NCBI GenBank assembly: GCA_012026715.1
Contig: VEPB01000476.1
Coordinates: forward strand, 1-14,447
From: Methylococcaceae bacterium
GTDB lineage: Bacteria > Pseudomonadota > Gammaproteobacteria > Methylococcales > Methylococcaceae
DNA length: 14,447 nt
Reading direction: 5' to 3'
Both the position numbers and the translations under genes were made by a program. Of the stretch, positions 1 to 5,923 are shown piece by piece. Positions within the stretch are counted from its first letter, which is position 1; every line of letters begins with the position of its first letter. Below the pieces are notes generated by a model. That model was not told the origin of the DNA. It did no database searches and worked only from the letters and a program-made list of their open reading frames with translations.

Positions 1-1
1 C

Positions 2-820
2 GGCGCCATCGTGTTGCTCGTGATCATAGGCGTTGCGGCGTTACGGGCGTACCAGAACGGCGAAAGCGCGCGTAAGGCACTGGCCCAAGTGCAGGAGGAG
101 CAACTCCTGCAAGGGCGATTGCTCAGCTTGGCGCACAACCGGGAGTTTCGATTGCCGTCTCCAGATGAAGTGGAAATTCTCGCCCAACGTTATGAGGGAG
201 AGAGCCCAGACCACGTTGGTACGGATTTCAACGGAATCGCCTACTACGGGATTTATCGTTTTCAAGCTGGGGCAAGCCTTGAAGAATTTTTGGCTTTCCT
301 GCGTCGCTACGACAAGCCGCTGGCTGACCGTCTCGACGCGGTCGGTGGTGTGGCGGCTGCATCCCGGCGCGACTCCGCGTTCGTGTCAGCCTGGCGGGCG
401 CTGGCGAAGGATCCGGAGAAAGCGGCCGAGTTCGCCACGCTGCAAACCGATTTTGTAAAAGAAGTCCTTTACAAACGCCTAGCCTCACGCTTGGCTTCGG
501 GAATCACGCCGCCGGGCGGCCGGCCGATTCGGCTGGATCTCGCAAAACGTTCGCTGGCGTTGCGCGCCGTGTTTCTTTCCCTGGCTGTCCAATACGGCGA
601 GAACACCACGCTCATTCCGAATGCTTTGGGCGACTTCGGCGATCTCGCCGAACGTACGGACAAAGAAATCATCGAACGCCTCTTCCAATTTCGGGACCGC
701 GTGAAGGATTATTTTCGCGGGATCGATAGCAAGAGTTCCGGTTATCTGGATCTCATCAAAGTACGCAACCAATGGGAGAAAAGCGATGCACTCGAGATAC
801 TCCGCCTTAAACCCGGGTAA
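2..820 (+). CDS. Membrane-anchored lysozyme/chitosanase-like domain protein (5' partial)
   Basis: The reading frame is open to the window edge, so the start probably lies upstream. A GTG at 11 is the first possible start inside, but no ribosome binding site can be judged. Numbering from that GTG, residues 1-13 are a hydrophobic membrane segment, followed by a Gln/Glu-rich helical linker (about 18-40) and a globular domain. That domain carries YEGE (61-64), a DFNGIAYYGIYRFQAG stretch (72-87), a FLSLAVQYGENTT helix (188-200) and a C-terminal RNQWEKSDALEIL segment. The order resembles the lysozyme-like (GH46/chitosanase-type) domain of VgrG-associated and phage-tail hydrolases, in which a Glu near an SYGTYQ-like motif is catalytic; E62 is the best candidate. 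It would act outside the membrane on a glycan. It overlaps the next gene by 35 bp and is probably cotranscribed with a glycosyltransferase. The family call comes from remembered motifs, so it is moderate; a non-catalytic relative is possible. Confidence 0.6.
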   Translation, partial: GAIVLLVIIGVAALRAYQNGESARKALAQVQEEQLLQGRLLSLAHNREFRLPSPDEVEILAQRYEGESPDHVGTDFNGIAYYGIYRFQAGASLEEFLAFLRRYDKPLADRLDAVGGVAAASRRDSAFVSAWRALAKDPEKAAEFATLQTDFVKEVLYKRLASRLASGITPPGGRPIRLDLAKRSLALRAVFLSLAVQYGENTTLIPNALGDFGDLAERTDKEIIERLFQFRDRVKDYFRGIDSKSSGYLDLIKVRNQWEKSDALEILRLKPG

Positions 821-1514
821 AACCCCTGGGGTCGTGCTGGCCTTGATTGGCCTGATCCAGACATCCGGGCCGCTGGCCGCCGCGGAAACCGTTCCTTGCG
901 CCCTTGTGGCCCCGAAGTACCAGACTAAGGGCGGCAAGGCGATATTTGAAATTACCCTGGATTGCAGTGCCGTCACCTCAAAGCCGGTTCCCCTGAACAC
1001 CGACCTGTTGCTTGGTTTAACTGTCTACGACGGCGCCAACGCGAAGGAAGTCCTTCGGACGGACGACGACTGGTTTGCCAATCGGGAACTGGTTGCCACG
1101 CCGGAGATCCAGGTCGCGTTGAAAGATTCCGTGCAGTCTAACTCGGCCCAGGTTTCCGGTGGACCAAAATGGATCGTCGTAACAGATGCCAATGCCGCCT
1201 CCTTCGACTTTCCGGCCAAGCCCGTCAGAGTGAAACAGAAGGGCGAAAAGATCACCGTCAAGTTCGAGGGCGACCTGAAAGCGCTGGGAGACAAGCGGCA
1301 TTTTCTCTATGCGCTGTGGCCTTCCTCGGCGCGCCAGACTTGCGACAAGCGTTCAAAATATTCACGTTCCGGTTGCCGCCTTAATGGCTACGTCCTCGGT
1401 GACGATGCCGGTGTAAACCCGCTCGCGGCCTATCCAGGCCTGGAAATCAACTCTTATACGTACGGCGGCGGCGACTGGACCACCGAGCGCTGGATCGTCG
1501 AACGGTTTCGCTAA
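786..1514 (+). CDS. Secreted four-cysteine protein of unknown function
   Basis: This is a 242-residue protein that I do not recognise. The ATG at 786 is supported by GGGAG seven bases upstream, inside the end of the preceding gene. Residues 1-33 look like a signal peptide: a basic start, a hydrophobic core around GVVLALIGLI, and a likely cleavage after PLAAA. The mature part is rich in beta-prone segments (AIFEITLDC, IQVALKD, KITVKFEGD) and has four cysteines (about 38, 60, 186 and 197), consistent with two disulfides in a periplasmic or extracellular beta-sandwich. The C-terminus is rich in Trp, Tyr and Gly (SYTYGGGDWTTERW). It lies between a putative glycan hydrolase and a processive glycosyltransferase, so a role in binding, export or processing of a polysaccharide is a reasonable guess from context only. 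Its stop codon sits in a hairpin that also covers the region before the next start. Confidence 0.7.
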   Translation: MHSRYSALNPGKTPGVVLALIGLIQTSGPLAAAETVPCALVAPKYQTKGGKAIFEITLDCSAVTSKPVPLNTDLLLGLTVYDGANAKEVLRTDDDWFANRELVATPEIQVALKDSVQSNSAQVSGGPKWIVVTDANAASFDFPAKPVRVKQKGEKITVKFEGDLKALGDKRHFLYALWPSSARQTCDKRSKYSRSGCRLNGYVLGDDAGVNPLAAYPGLEINSYTYGGGDWTTERWIVERFR

Positions 1515-1525
1515 CGCGTAGCGAA
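1507..1525 (+). promoter_or_regulatory. Stop-codon-spanning hairpin before the glycosyltransferase start
   Basis: TTCGCTA (1507-1513) and TAGCGAA (1519-1525) form a perfect 7-bp inverted repeat with a 5-nt loop, extended by a G.U and a G-C pair (1505-1506 with 1526-1527). The stop codon of the secreted protein (1512-1514) lies in the 5' arm and loop. The 3' arm covers the only region that could hold a ribosome binding site for the ATG at 1532. A ribosome terminating at 1514 would melt the hairpin, which suggests translational coupling (inference). Confidence 0.4.
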
Positions 1526-1531
1526 GCGCGA

Positions 1532-2692
1532 ATGCTCCTTGCCGCCGAATTGGTGCTGCTGGTCCTATGGCTGCGATTGGCGGTTTCGTGTGCACTCGGG
1601 ATACTGGCTCAACGGGGAAAGCCGCCAATCGACAAGAACGAGGGAACTGCGAGCCGCATTTCGGTGGTGATTCCGGCCTTGAATGAGGAGGAAACGATCG
1701 GGGCGACGTTGTCCTCACTGTTCGAACAGGAACCACCACCCTGGGAGATCCTCGTGGTCGACGACGGATCCAGCGACCGAACCGGAGAACTCGCAGAGCA
1801 ATGGCTCTCTGGGCGCGAGGGGGGAAGAGTAATCCGGCTCCCACGCAATCGTGGAAAAGCCGAGGCGCTGAATATCGGAATACGGGCGGCGAGCGGCGAC
1901 TTCGTTGCCACGGTCGACGCCGACACCCGATTAGACGCTGGTGCTCTTACCGCGGCTCTGGCGACGCTTGTGGGTCGTGGCGCCGGTGCCGCTGCTTTCT
2001 ACCTGGAGGTGGCAAACCGTACCACCCTCCTCGAGCGATTGCAGCGCCAGGAATATGTAACCTCCATGAATTTCGAACGGGTCGGGCAAGATGCCGTCGG
2101 CATGATTTCGATCCTACCGGGAGCTGCAACGCTGTACCGCCGCGAATTGCTGATTGCCTATCCATTCTCCTCCCGCACCCGCACGGAGGATGCCGACCTA
2201 ACCTTGGAACTCGCGCGATCCGGAATCCGGGTCGTTCTGGCAGCGGAGGCCGTGGCCTCGACAATTGCGCCGGTGAGTGTGGCCGAGTTGTTATCGCAAC
2301 GGGTACGCTGGACCACCGGCCACTTGCAATGTTGCACCCGCCACGCTTACCCAAGCGGGGGTTACTGGCGTTTCCGGCTCGGGGTTTTTCCCAATTTTGT
2401 CGCTTCGACCTTGCTGGGAGGACTGGGGCTTTTAGCCATGATCCCACTGTGGTCCGGAAGGCATACCTCGCTCCTCGGCCTGGACTGGATCGAGGTTTCG
2501 CTAATTGCGATCGTATTGGCCTACGCCCAAAGGGGCTGTGCCACGCTTATCGATGGCCAGCGCCGCGAGGGCGTGTGGATTTTTCTGCTCGAGCCGGCCG
2601 CAACCGGCTTACTTTGTATCTCGTCATTGCTGGGAGCTCTCTATTCGCTGACCAGGAATCGCTCAGACTTTTCAAAAAACTGGACGAAGTGA
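1532..2692 (+). CDS. Processive family 2 glycosyltransferase (PgaC/NodC/cellulose-synthase-like)
   Basis: This 386-residue protein has an N-terminal membrane helix (about 1-25), a cytosolic GT-A domain and several C-terminal membrane helices (about 284-306, 318-334, 350-372). The catalytic motifs of processive GT2 enzymes are all present: VVIPALNEEETI at the nucleotide-binding start (45-56), DDGS (77-80), the metal-binding DAD (129-131), TED (218-220) followed by D222 at the catalytic base position, and QRVRW (256-260). Relatives polymerise and export beta-linked sugars such as poly-N-acetylglucosamine, chitin oligomers, hyaluronan or cellulose. The product cannot be read from the sequence. 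It lies 17 bp after the secreted protein gene, with no clear ribosome binding site and a hairpin covering the junction, so coupling to the upstream gene is likely. A nearby chitosanase-like protein favours an aminosugar polymer (inference). Confidence 0.88.
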   Translation: MLLAAELVLLVLWLRLAVSCALGILAQRGKPPIDKNEGTASRISVVIPALNEEETIGATLSSLFEQEPPPWEILVVDDGSSDRTGELAEQWLSGREGGRVIRLPRNRGKAEALNIGIRAASGDFVATVDADTRLDAGALTAALATLVGRGAGAAAFYLEVANRTTLLERLQRQEYVTSMNFERVGQDAVGMISILPGAATLYRRELLIAYPFSSRTRTEDADLTLELARSGIRVVLAAEAVASTIAPVSVAELLSQRVRWTTGHLQCCTRHAYPSGGYWRFRLGVFPNFVASTLLGGLGLLAMIPLWSGRHTSLLGLDWIEVSLIAIVLAYAQRGCATLIDGQRREGVWIFLLEPAATGLLCISSLLGALYSLTRNRSDFSKNWTK

Positions 2693-2822
2693 CCAAATTT
2701 TGGCCAATTTCGCATCCATAAACGTGAATCCTGAGCCGTTCGATGTCGACGAACCCACGAATATTCCCATACGAGCACTGCTTTCAGGAGAGTCCGCCCC
2801 CCTCCGAGAACAACCCGATGGT

Positions 2823-2848
2823 ATGGCCAGATTGTCGGCCATGATTTT
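2823..2848. terminator. Possible weak intrinsic terminator between the glycan module and the nitrate operon
   Basis: ATGGCC (2823-2828) pairs with GGCCAT (2837-2842) across an 8-nt loop and is followed by GATTTT. The T tract is short and is separated from the stem, so this is a weak candidate for ending the glycosyltransferase transcript. The rest of 2693-2890 shows no credible gene; an antisense open frame across it has no ribosome binding site and no recognisable protein. Confidence 0.3.
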
Positions 2849-2895
2849 GAGCGTTTCCGCTGTGAATGGCGCGCCCTTGGGACGCCGCAGCGCCC

Positions 2896-2931
2896 GCACC
2901 ACGACTGGGCAATTTCCCACCGACGTGGTGC
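2896..2931 (+). promoter_or_regulatory. Two NtrC-like binding sites
   Basis: Two imperfect dyads fit the NtrC core GCACC-N5-GGTGC. Site 1 (2896-2910) is GCACC-ACGAC-TGGGC, 8 of 10 core positions. Site 2 (2917-2931) is CCACC-GACGT-GGTGC, 9 of 10, with the flanking A of the consensus also present. The starts are 21 bp apart, two helical turns, which puts both on the same face. They lie about 90-125 bp upstream of the predicted start site of the sigma-54 promoter, a usual enhancer position. Binding by NtrC itself is inference; no ntrC gene is in the window. Confidence 0.55.
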
Positions 2932-2993
2932 AGATTCGGCCCAGAAGGGAGAAACATAGCCACCCGGTCGCCGCTCTTTCAGGGACTTAGCAC

Positions 2994-3010
2994 TTGGCAC
3001 GCGTTCTGCC
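2994..3010 (+). promoter_or_regulatory. Sigma-54 (-24/-12) promoter of the nirB operon
   Basis: TTGGCACG-N4-CTGCC matches the sigma-54 consensus YTGGCACG-N4-TTGCW with the essential GG (2996-2997) and GC (3008-3009) at the correct 12-bp offset. The only deviations are C for T at the first base of the -12 TTGC and C at the final W. Transcription would start near 3021, giving a leader of about 150 nt before the nirB ATG. NtrC-like dyads upstream and nitrogen genes downstream support the call. Confidence 0.75.
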
Positions 3011-3033
3011 TATCTGTCGATAAACCAGGCCTC

Positions 3034-3081
3034 GGGCGCCAACGGCGGTGACCTCAGGTCGAGACGACGGCGTCATGTACC
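3034..3081 (+). promoter_or_regulatory. Dual-hexaloop ANTAR (NasT) antiterminator leader of nirB
   Basis: Hairpin P1: 3034-3040 pairs with 3047-3053 (GGGCGCC / GGTGACC, one G-A mismatch and one G.U) around the 6-nt loop AACGGC, with A at loop position 1 and G at position 4 as in ANTAR target RNAs. Hairpin P2: GAC (3063-3065) pairs with GTC (3072-3074) around the loop GACGGC (3066-3071), and can extend outward through C3060-G3077, G3061.T3076 and GGT (3057-3059) with ACC (3079-3081). P2 has G4 but has G instead of A at position 1, and a GACG/CGTC tetraloop fold competes with it. P2 uses bases 3070-3081, the 5' arm of the terminator that follows, so the two structures exclude each other. NasT is encoded at the end of this operon. 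Confidence 0.6.
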
Positions 3082-3113
3082 CTGGAATTCCGTGGGTGCC
3101 TGACGCTTTTTTT
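3070..3113 (+). terminator. Leader terminator (attenuator) upstream of nirB
   Basis: GCGTCA (3070-3075) pairs with TGACGC (3101-3106), and GTACCC (3077-3082) with GGGTGC (3094-3099). This gives 12 pairs interrupted by a single 1x1 mismatch, closed by an 11-nt loop and followed at once by seven Ts (3107-3113). It lies between the promoter and the nirB start, so it must be overcome for expression, as in ANTAR-controlled leaders. Confidence 0.85.
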
Positions 3114-3169
3114 GTGCCCGCAGTCTGGCCCAAGTCCCAAACGGTGCCGGCGAACCAGGTGTAGCGACC

Positions 3170-5602
3170 ATGGCAAAACAGAAACTAGTCCTCATCGGCA
3201 ACGGCATGGCAGGCGTGCGAACGCTGGAAGAACTGCTCAAGCTGGCGCCCGCCCAATACGACATTACCGTGTTTGGCGCCGAGCCCCATCCCAACTACAA
3301 CCGCATGCTGCTGTCGCCGGTTCTGGCCGGCGAGAAGAAGCTGGAGGACATCATCATCAACGACGACGGCTGGTACGCCGGCCACGGCATCACCCTGCAC
3401 AAGGGCCGCAAGATTACCCGCATCGATCGGCGCAAGCGGCTGGTAATGACCGAGGACGGCATGGAGGCCGGATACGACCGGCTGCTGCTCGCCACCGGCT
3501 CGGTCCCCTTCATCCTGCCGCTGCCGGGCCGCGACCTGGAAGGCGTGATCGGATTCCGCGACATCCGCGACGTCGACCTGATGCTGCAGGCCTCCGCCCA
3601 CTACCGCCACGCGGTGGTCATCGGCGGCGGGCTGCTGGGCCTGGAAGCGGCCAACGGCCTGCGCAAGCAGGGCATGGAAGTGACCGTGGTGCACGTGCTG
3701 GACAGCCTGATGGAACGGCAACTGGACAAGCCCGCCGCCGCCCTGCTGAAGCGCGCGCTGGAGGAAAACGGCCTGAATTTCCTGATGGAAGCCCAGACCG
3801 AAGCCCTGCTGGGCGACACCCGGGTGCGCGCCATCCGCTTCAAGGATGGACTGGAGATTCCCGCCGACCTGGTGGTGATGGCGGTCGGCATCCGTCCCAA
3901 CATCGAATTGGCCAAGTCGGCCGGGCTCCATTGCGAACGCGGCATCGTCGTCAACGATACCCTGCAGACCTATGACCCGCGCATCTACGCGGTGGGCGAG
4001 TGCGTGCAGCACCGCGGCAACCTGTTCGGGCTGGTGGCGCCGCTGTTCGAGCAGGCCAAGGTGTGCGCCAATCACCTGGCGGAGTACGGCATCGGCCGCT
4101 ACCAGGGTTCGGTGACCTCCACCAAACTCAAGGTCACCGGAATCGACCTGTTTTCGGCCGGCGACTTTCAGGGCGGCGACGGCTTCGAGGAGTTGGCCTT
4201 CCAGGACCCGGCCCGCGGCGTCTACAAGAAACTGGTGGTCAGGGACAACCGGGTCAAGGGCGCGGTCCTGTACGGCGACACCGTGGATGGCGCCTGGTAT
4301 TTCCAGCTGATGCGGGAAGCCACCGACATCGGCGATTTCCGCGACACGGTGTTGTTTGGCCGCGCCCACATGGCGGACGAGGGACGCGAAGGCAACAGCG
4401 TCATGAGCATGTCCGACGACGCCGAGATCTGCGGCTGCAACGGCGTCTGCAAGAAGCCCATCGTCGACGCCATCAGCCAGAAGAAGCTGTTCACCCTGGA
4501 CGACGTGCGCGCCCACACCAAGGCCTCGGCCTCCTGCGGCTCCTGCACCGGCCTGGTGGAGCAAATCCTGGCGGCGACCGTCGGCAACTTCGAGCCGGCA
4601 CCCCAGGAAAAACCCATGTGCAAGTGCACCGAACACTCCCACGACGGCGTCCGCAAGGCCATCGTCGAACAGCGCTTGCAGTCGCTGCCGGCGGTGTTCG
4701 CCGCGCTCGGCTGGAAGACGCCCGACGGCTGCCATTCCTGCCGTCCCGCGCTCAACTACTACCTACTGTGCGCCTGGCCGGAGAGCTATCAGGACGACCC
4801 GCAGTCGCGCTTCATCAACGAGCGGGTCCACGCCAACATCCAGAAAGACGGCACTTATTCCGTCGTCCCGCGGATGTGGGGAGGGCTCACCAACCCGACC
4901 GAGCTGCGCGCCATCGCCGACGTGGCGGACAAGTTCAAGATTCCCACGGTCAAGGTCACCGGCGGCCAGCGCATCGATCTGCTGGGCGTGAAAAAGGAGG
5001 ACCTGCCCGCGGTGTGGGCCGACCTCAACGCCGCCGGCATGGTCTCCGGCCACGCCTACGGCAAGGCGCTGCGCACCGTCAAGACCTGCGTCGGCTCGGA
5101 GTGGTGCCGATTCGGCACCCAGGATTCCACCGGCCTGGGCGTGCAGCTGGAAAAGATGACCTGGGGTTCCTGGACCCCCCACAAGTTCAAGATGGCGGTG
5201 TCCGGCTGCCCGCGCAACTGCGCCGAGGCCACCATCAAGGACTTCGGCGTGGTCTGCGTCGATTCCGGCTACGAGATTCACGTGGGCGGCAACGGCGGCA
5301 TCAAGATCCGCGGCACCGACCTGCTGTGCAAGGTCGCCAGCGAGGCCGAGGTGCTGGAGTATTGCGGCGCCTTCATGCAGCTGTACCGCGAGGAGGGCCG
5401 TTATCTGGAACGCACCGCCCCCTGGATCGAACGGGTGGGTCTGTCCTACGTCAAGTCGCGCATCGTCGAGGACGCGGAGGGCCGCAAGGCGCTATTCTCC
5501 CGCTTCGGCGCTTCGCAATCGCGGGCCCAGGCCGATCCCTGGGCGGAACTGGCGCAGCCGGCGCAGCGCGATCAATTCCTGCCACTGAAACAGCTGGGGT
5601 AA
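3170..5602 (+). CDS. nirB: NAD(P)H nitrite reductase, large subunit
   Basis: This 810-residue cytoplasmic enzyme reduces nitrite to ammonium with six electrons from NAD(P)H via FAD, Fe-S centres and siroheme. Domains in order: a pyridine nucleotide-disulfide oxidoreductase module (about 1-300) with GxGxxG-type motifs at 10-15 (GNGMAG) and 152-157 (GGGLLG) and a YAVGEC FAD motif near 273-278; two BFD-like [2Fe-2S] modules with cysteines at 421, 423, 456, 459 (C427 also nearby) and 484, 486, 521, 524; then the sulfite/nitrite reductase domain with siroheme-[4Fe-4S] ligands C640, C646, C680 and C684 (TCVGSEWC and SGCPRNC). Slightly shorter than E. coli NirB (847). The ATG at 3170 follows AGGTG by 8 bases and begins directly with the FAD-binding strand. 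It is the first gene of the operon, four bases before nirD, behind a sigma-54 promoter and an attenuator. Confidence 0.97.
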   Translation: MAKQKLVLIGNGMAGVRTLEELLKLAPAQYDITVFGAEPHPNYNRMLLSPVLAGEKKLEDIIINDDGWYAGHGITLHKGRKITRIDRRKRLVMTEDGMEAGYDRLLLATGSVPFILPLPGRDLEGVIGFRDIRDVDLMLQASAHYRHAVVIGGGLLGLEAANGLRKQGMEVTVVHVLDSLMERQLDKPAAALLKRALEENGLNFLMEAQTEALLGDTRVRAIRFKDGLEIPADLVVMAVGIRPNIELAKSAGLHCERGIVVNDTLQTYDPRIYAVGECVQHRGNLFGLVAPLFEQAKVCANHLAEYGIGRYQGSVTSTKLKVTGIDLFSAGDFQGGDGFEELAFQDPARGVYKKLVVRDNRVKGAVLYGDTVDGAWYFQLMREATDIGDFRDTVLFGRAHMADEGREGNSVMSMSDDAEICGCNGVCKKPIVDAISQKKLFTLDDVRAHTKASASCGSCTGLVEQILAATVGNFEPAPQEKPMCKCTEHSHDGVRKAIVEQRLQSLPAVFAALGWKTPDGCHSCRPALNYYLLCAWPESYQDDPQSRFINERVHANIQKDGTYSVVPRMWGGLTNPTELRAIADVADKFKIPTVKVTGGQRIDLLGVKKEDLPAVWADLNAAGMVSGHAYGKALRTVKTCVGSEWCRFGTQDSTGLGVQLEKMTWGSWTPHKFKMAVSGCPRNCAEATIKDFGVVCVDSGYEIHVGGNGGIKIRGTDLLCKVASEAEVLEYCGAFMQLYREEGRYLERTAPWIERVGLSYVKSRIVEDAEGRKALFSRFGASQSRAQADPWAELAQPAQRDQFLPLKQLG

Positions 5603-5606
5603 AGCC

Positions 5607-5918
5607 ATGACCGACTGGATCGAAATCGGCCGCCTGGACGACATCCCGCAACAGGGCTCGCGCGTCGTGGCCAATGCCTTTGGCAACATCGCCGTGTTCC
5701 GTACCGGCGACGATCGGGTGTTCGCGCTGCGCGACCGTTGCCCCCACAAGGGCGGTCCGCTGTCCCAGGGCATCGTGCACGGCTCGCGCATCACCTGCCC
5801 GCTCCACAATTGGGTCATCGACCTGGAATCCGGCAGCGCCCAGGCTCCGGACGAGGGCCACGCGGCTTGCTTCCCGCTCAAGATCGAGGATGGCGTGCTG
5901 TGGTTGAAGCCGCGCTGA
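5607..5918 (+). CDS. nirD: Nitrite reductase small subunit, Rieske-type
   Basis: This 103-residue protein pairs with NirB in the assimilatory nitrite reductase. It has an intact Rieske [2Fe-2S] signature: C45-P-H47 and C64-P-L-H67, spaced 16 residues apart, inside the expected small beta-fold (VANAFGNIAVF at the start, DGVLWLK at the end). Some NirD proteins, such as that of E. coli, have lost these ligands, so a bound cluster is likely here but not universal in the family. The start ATG lies four bases after the nirB stop, with GGGG about eight bases upstream overlapping the end of nirB, indicating cotranscription and coupled translation. nasA begins five bases after its stop. Confidence 0.95.
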   Translation: MTDWIEIGRLDDIPQQGSRVVANAFGNIAVFRTGDDRVFALRDRCPHKGGPLSQGIVHGSRITCPLHNWVIDLESGSAQAPDEGHAACFPLKIEDGVLWLKPR

Positions 5919-5923
5919 ATCCG

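Noticed and set aside
2641..3000. Minus-strand open frame over the nirB promoter region
   Set aside because: It overlaps the glycosyltransferase end, the NtrC-like sites and the sigma-54 promoter; no start signal or family resemblance.
3185..4735. Long open frame on the minus strand across nirB
   Set aside because: It lies antisense to clear NirB domains; composition (runs of Ala, Gly, Val, His, Gln) is that of a mirror frame in GC-rich DNA, with no recognisable motif.
4000..5610. Long plus-strand frame inside nirB rich in Arg, Gly and Pro
   Set aside because: Out-of-frame reading of a GC-rich gene; the NirB frame carries all cofactor motifs.
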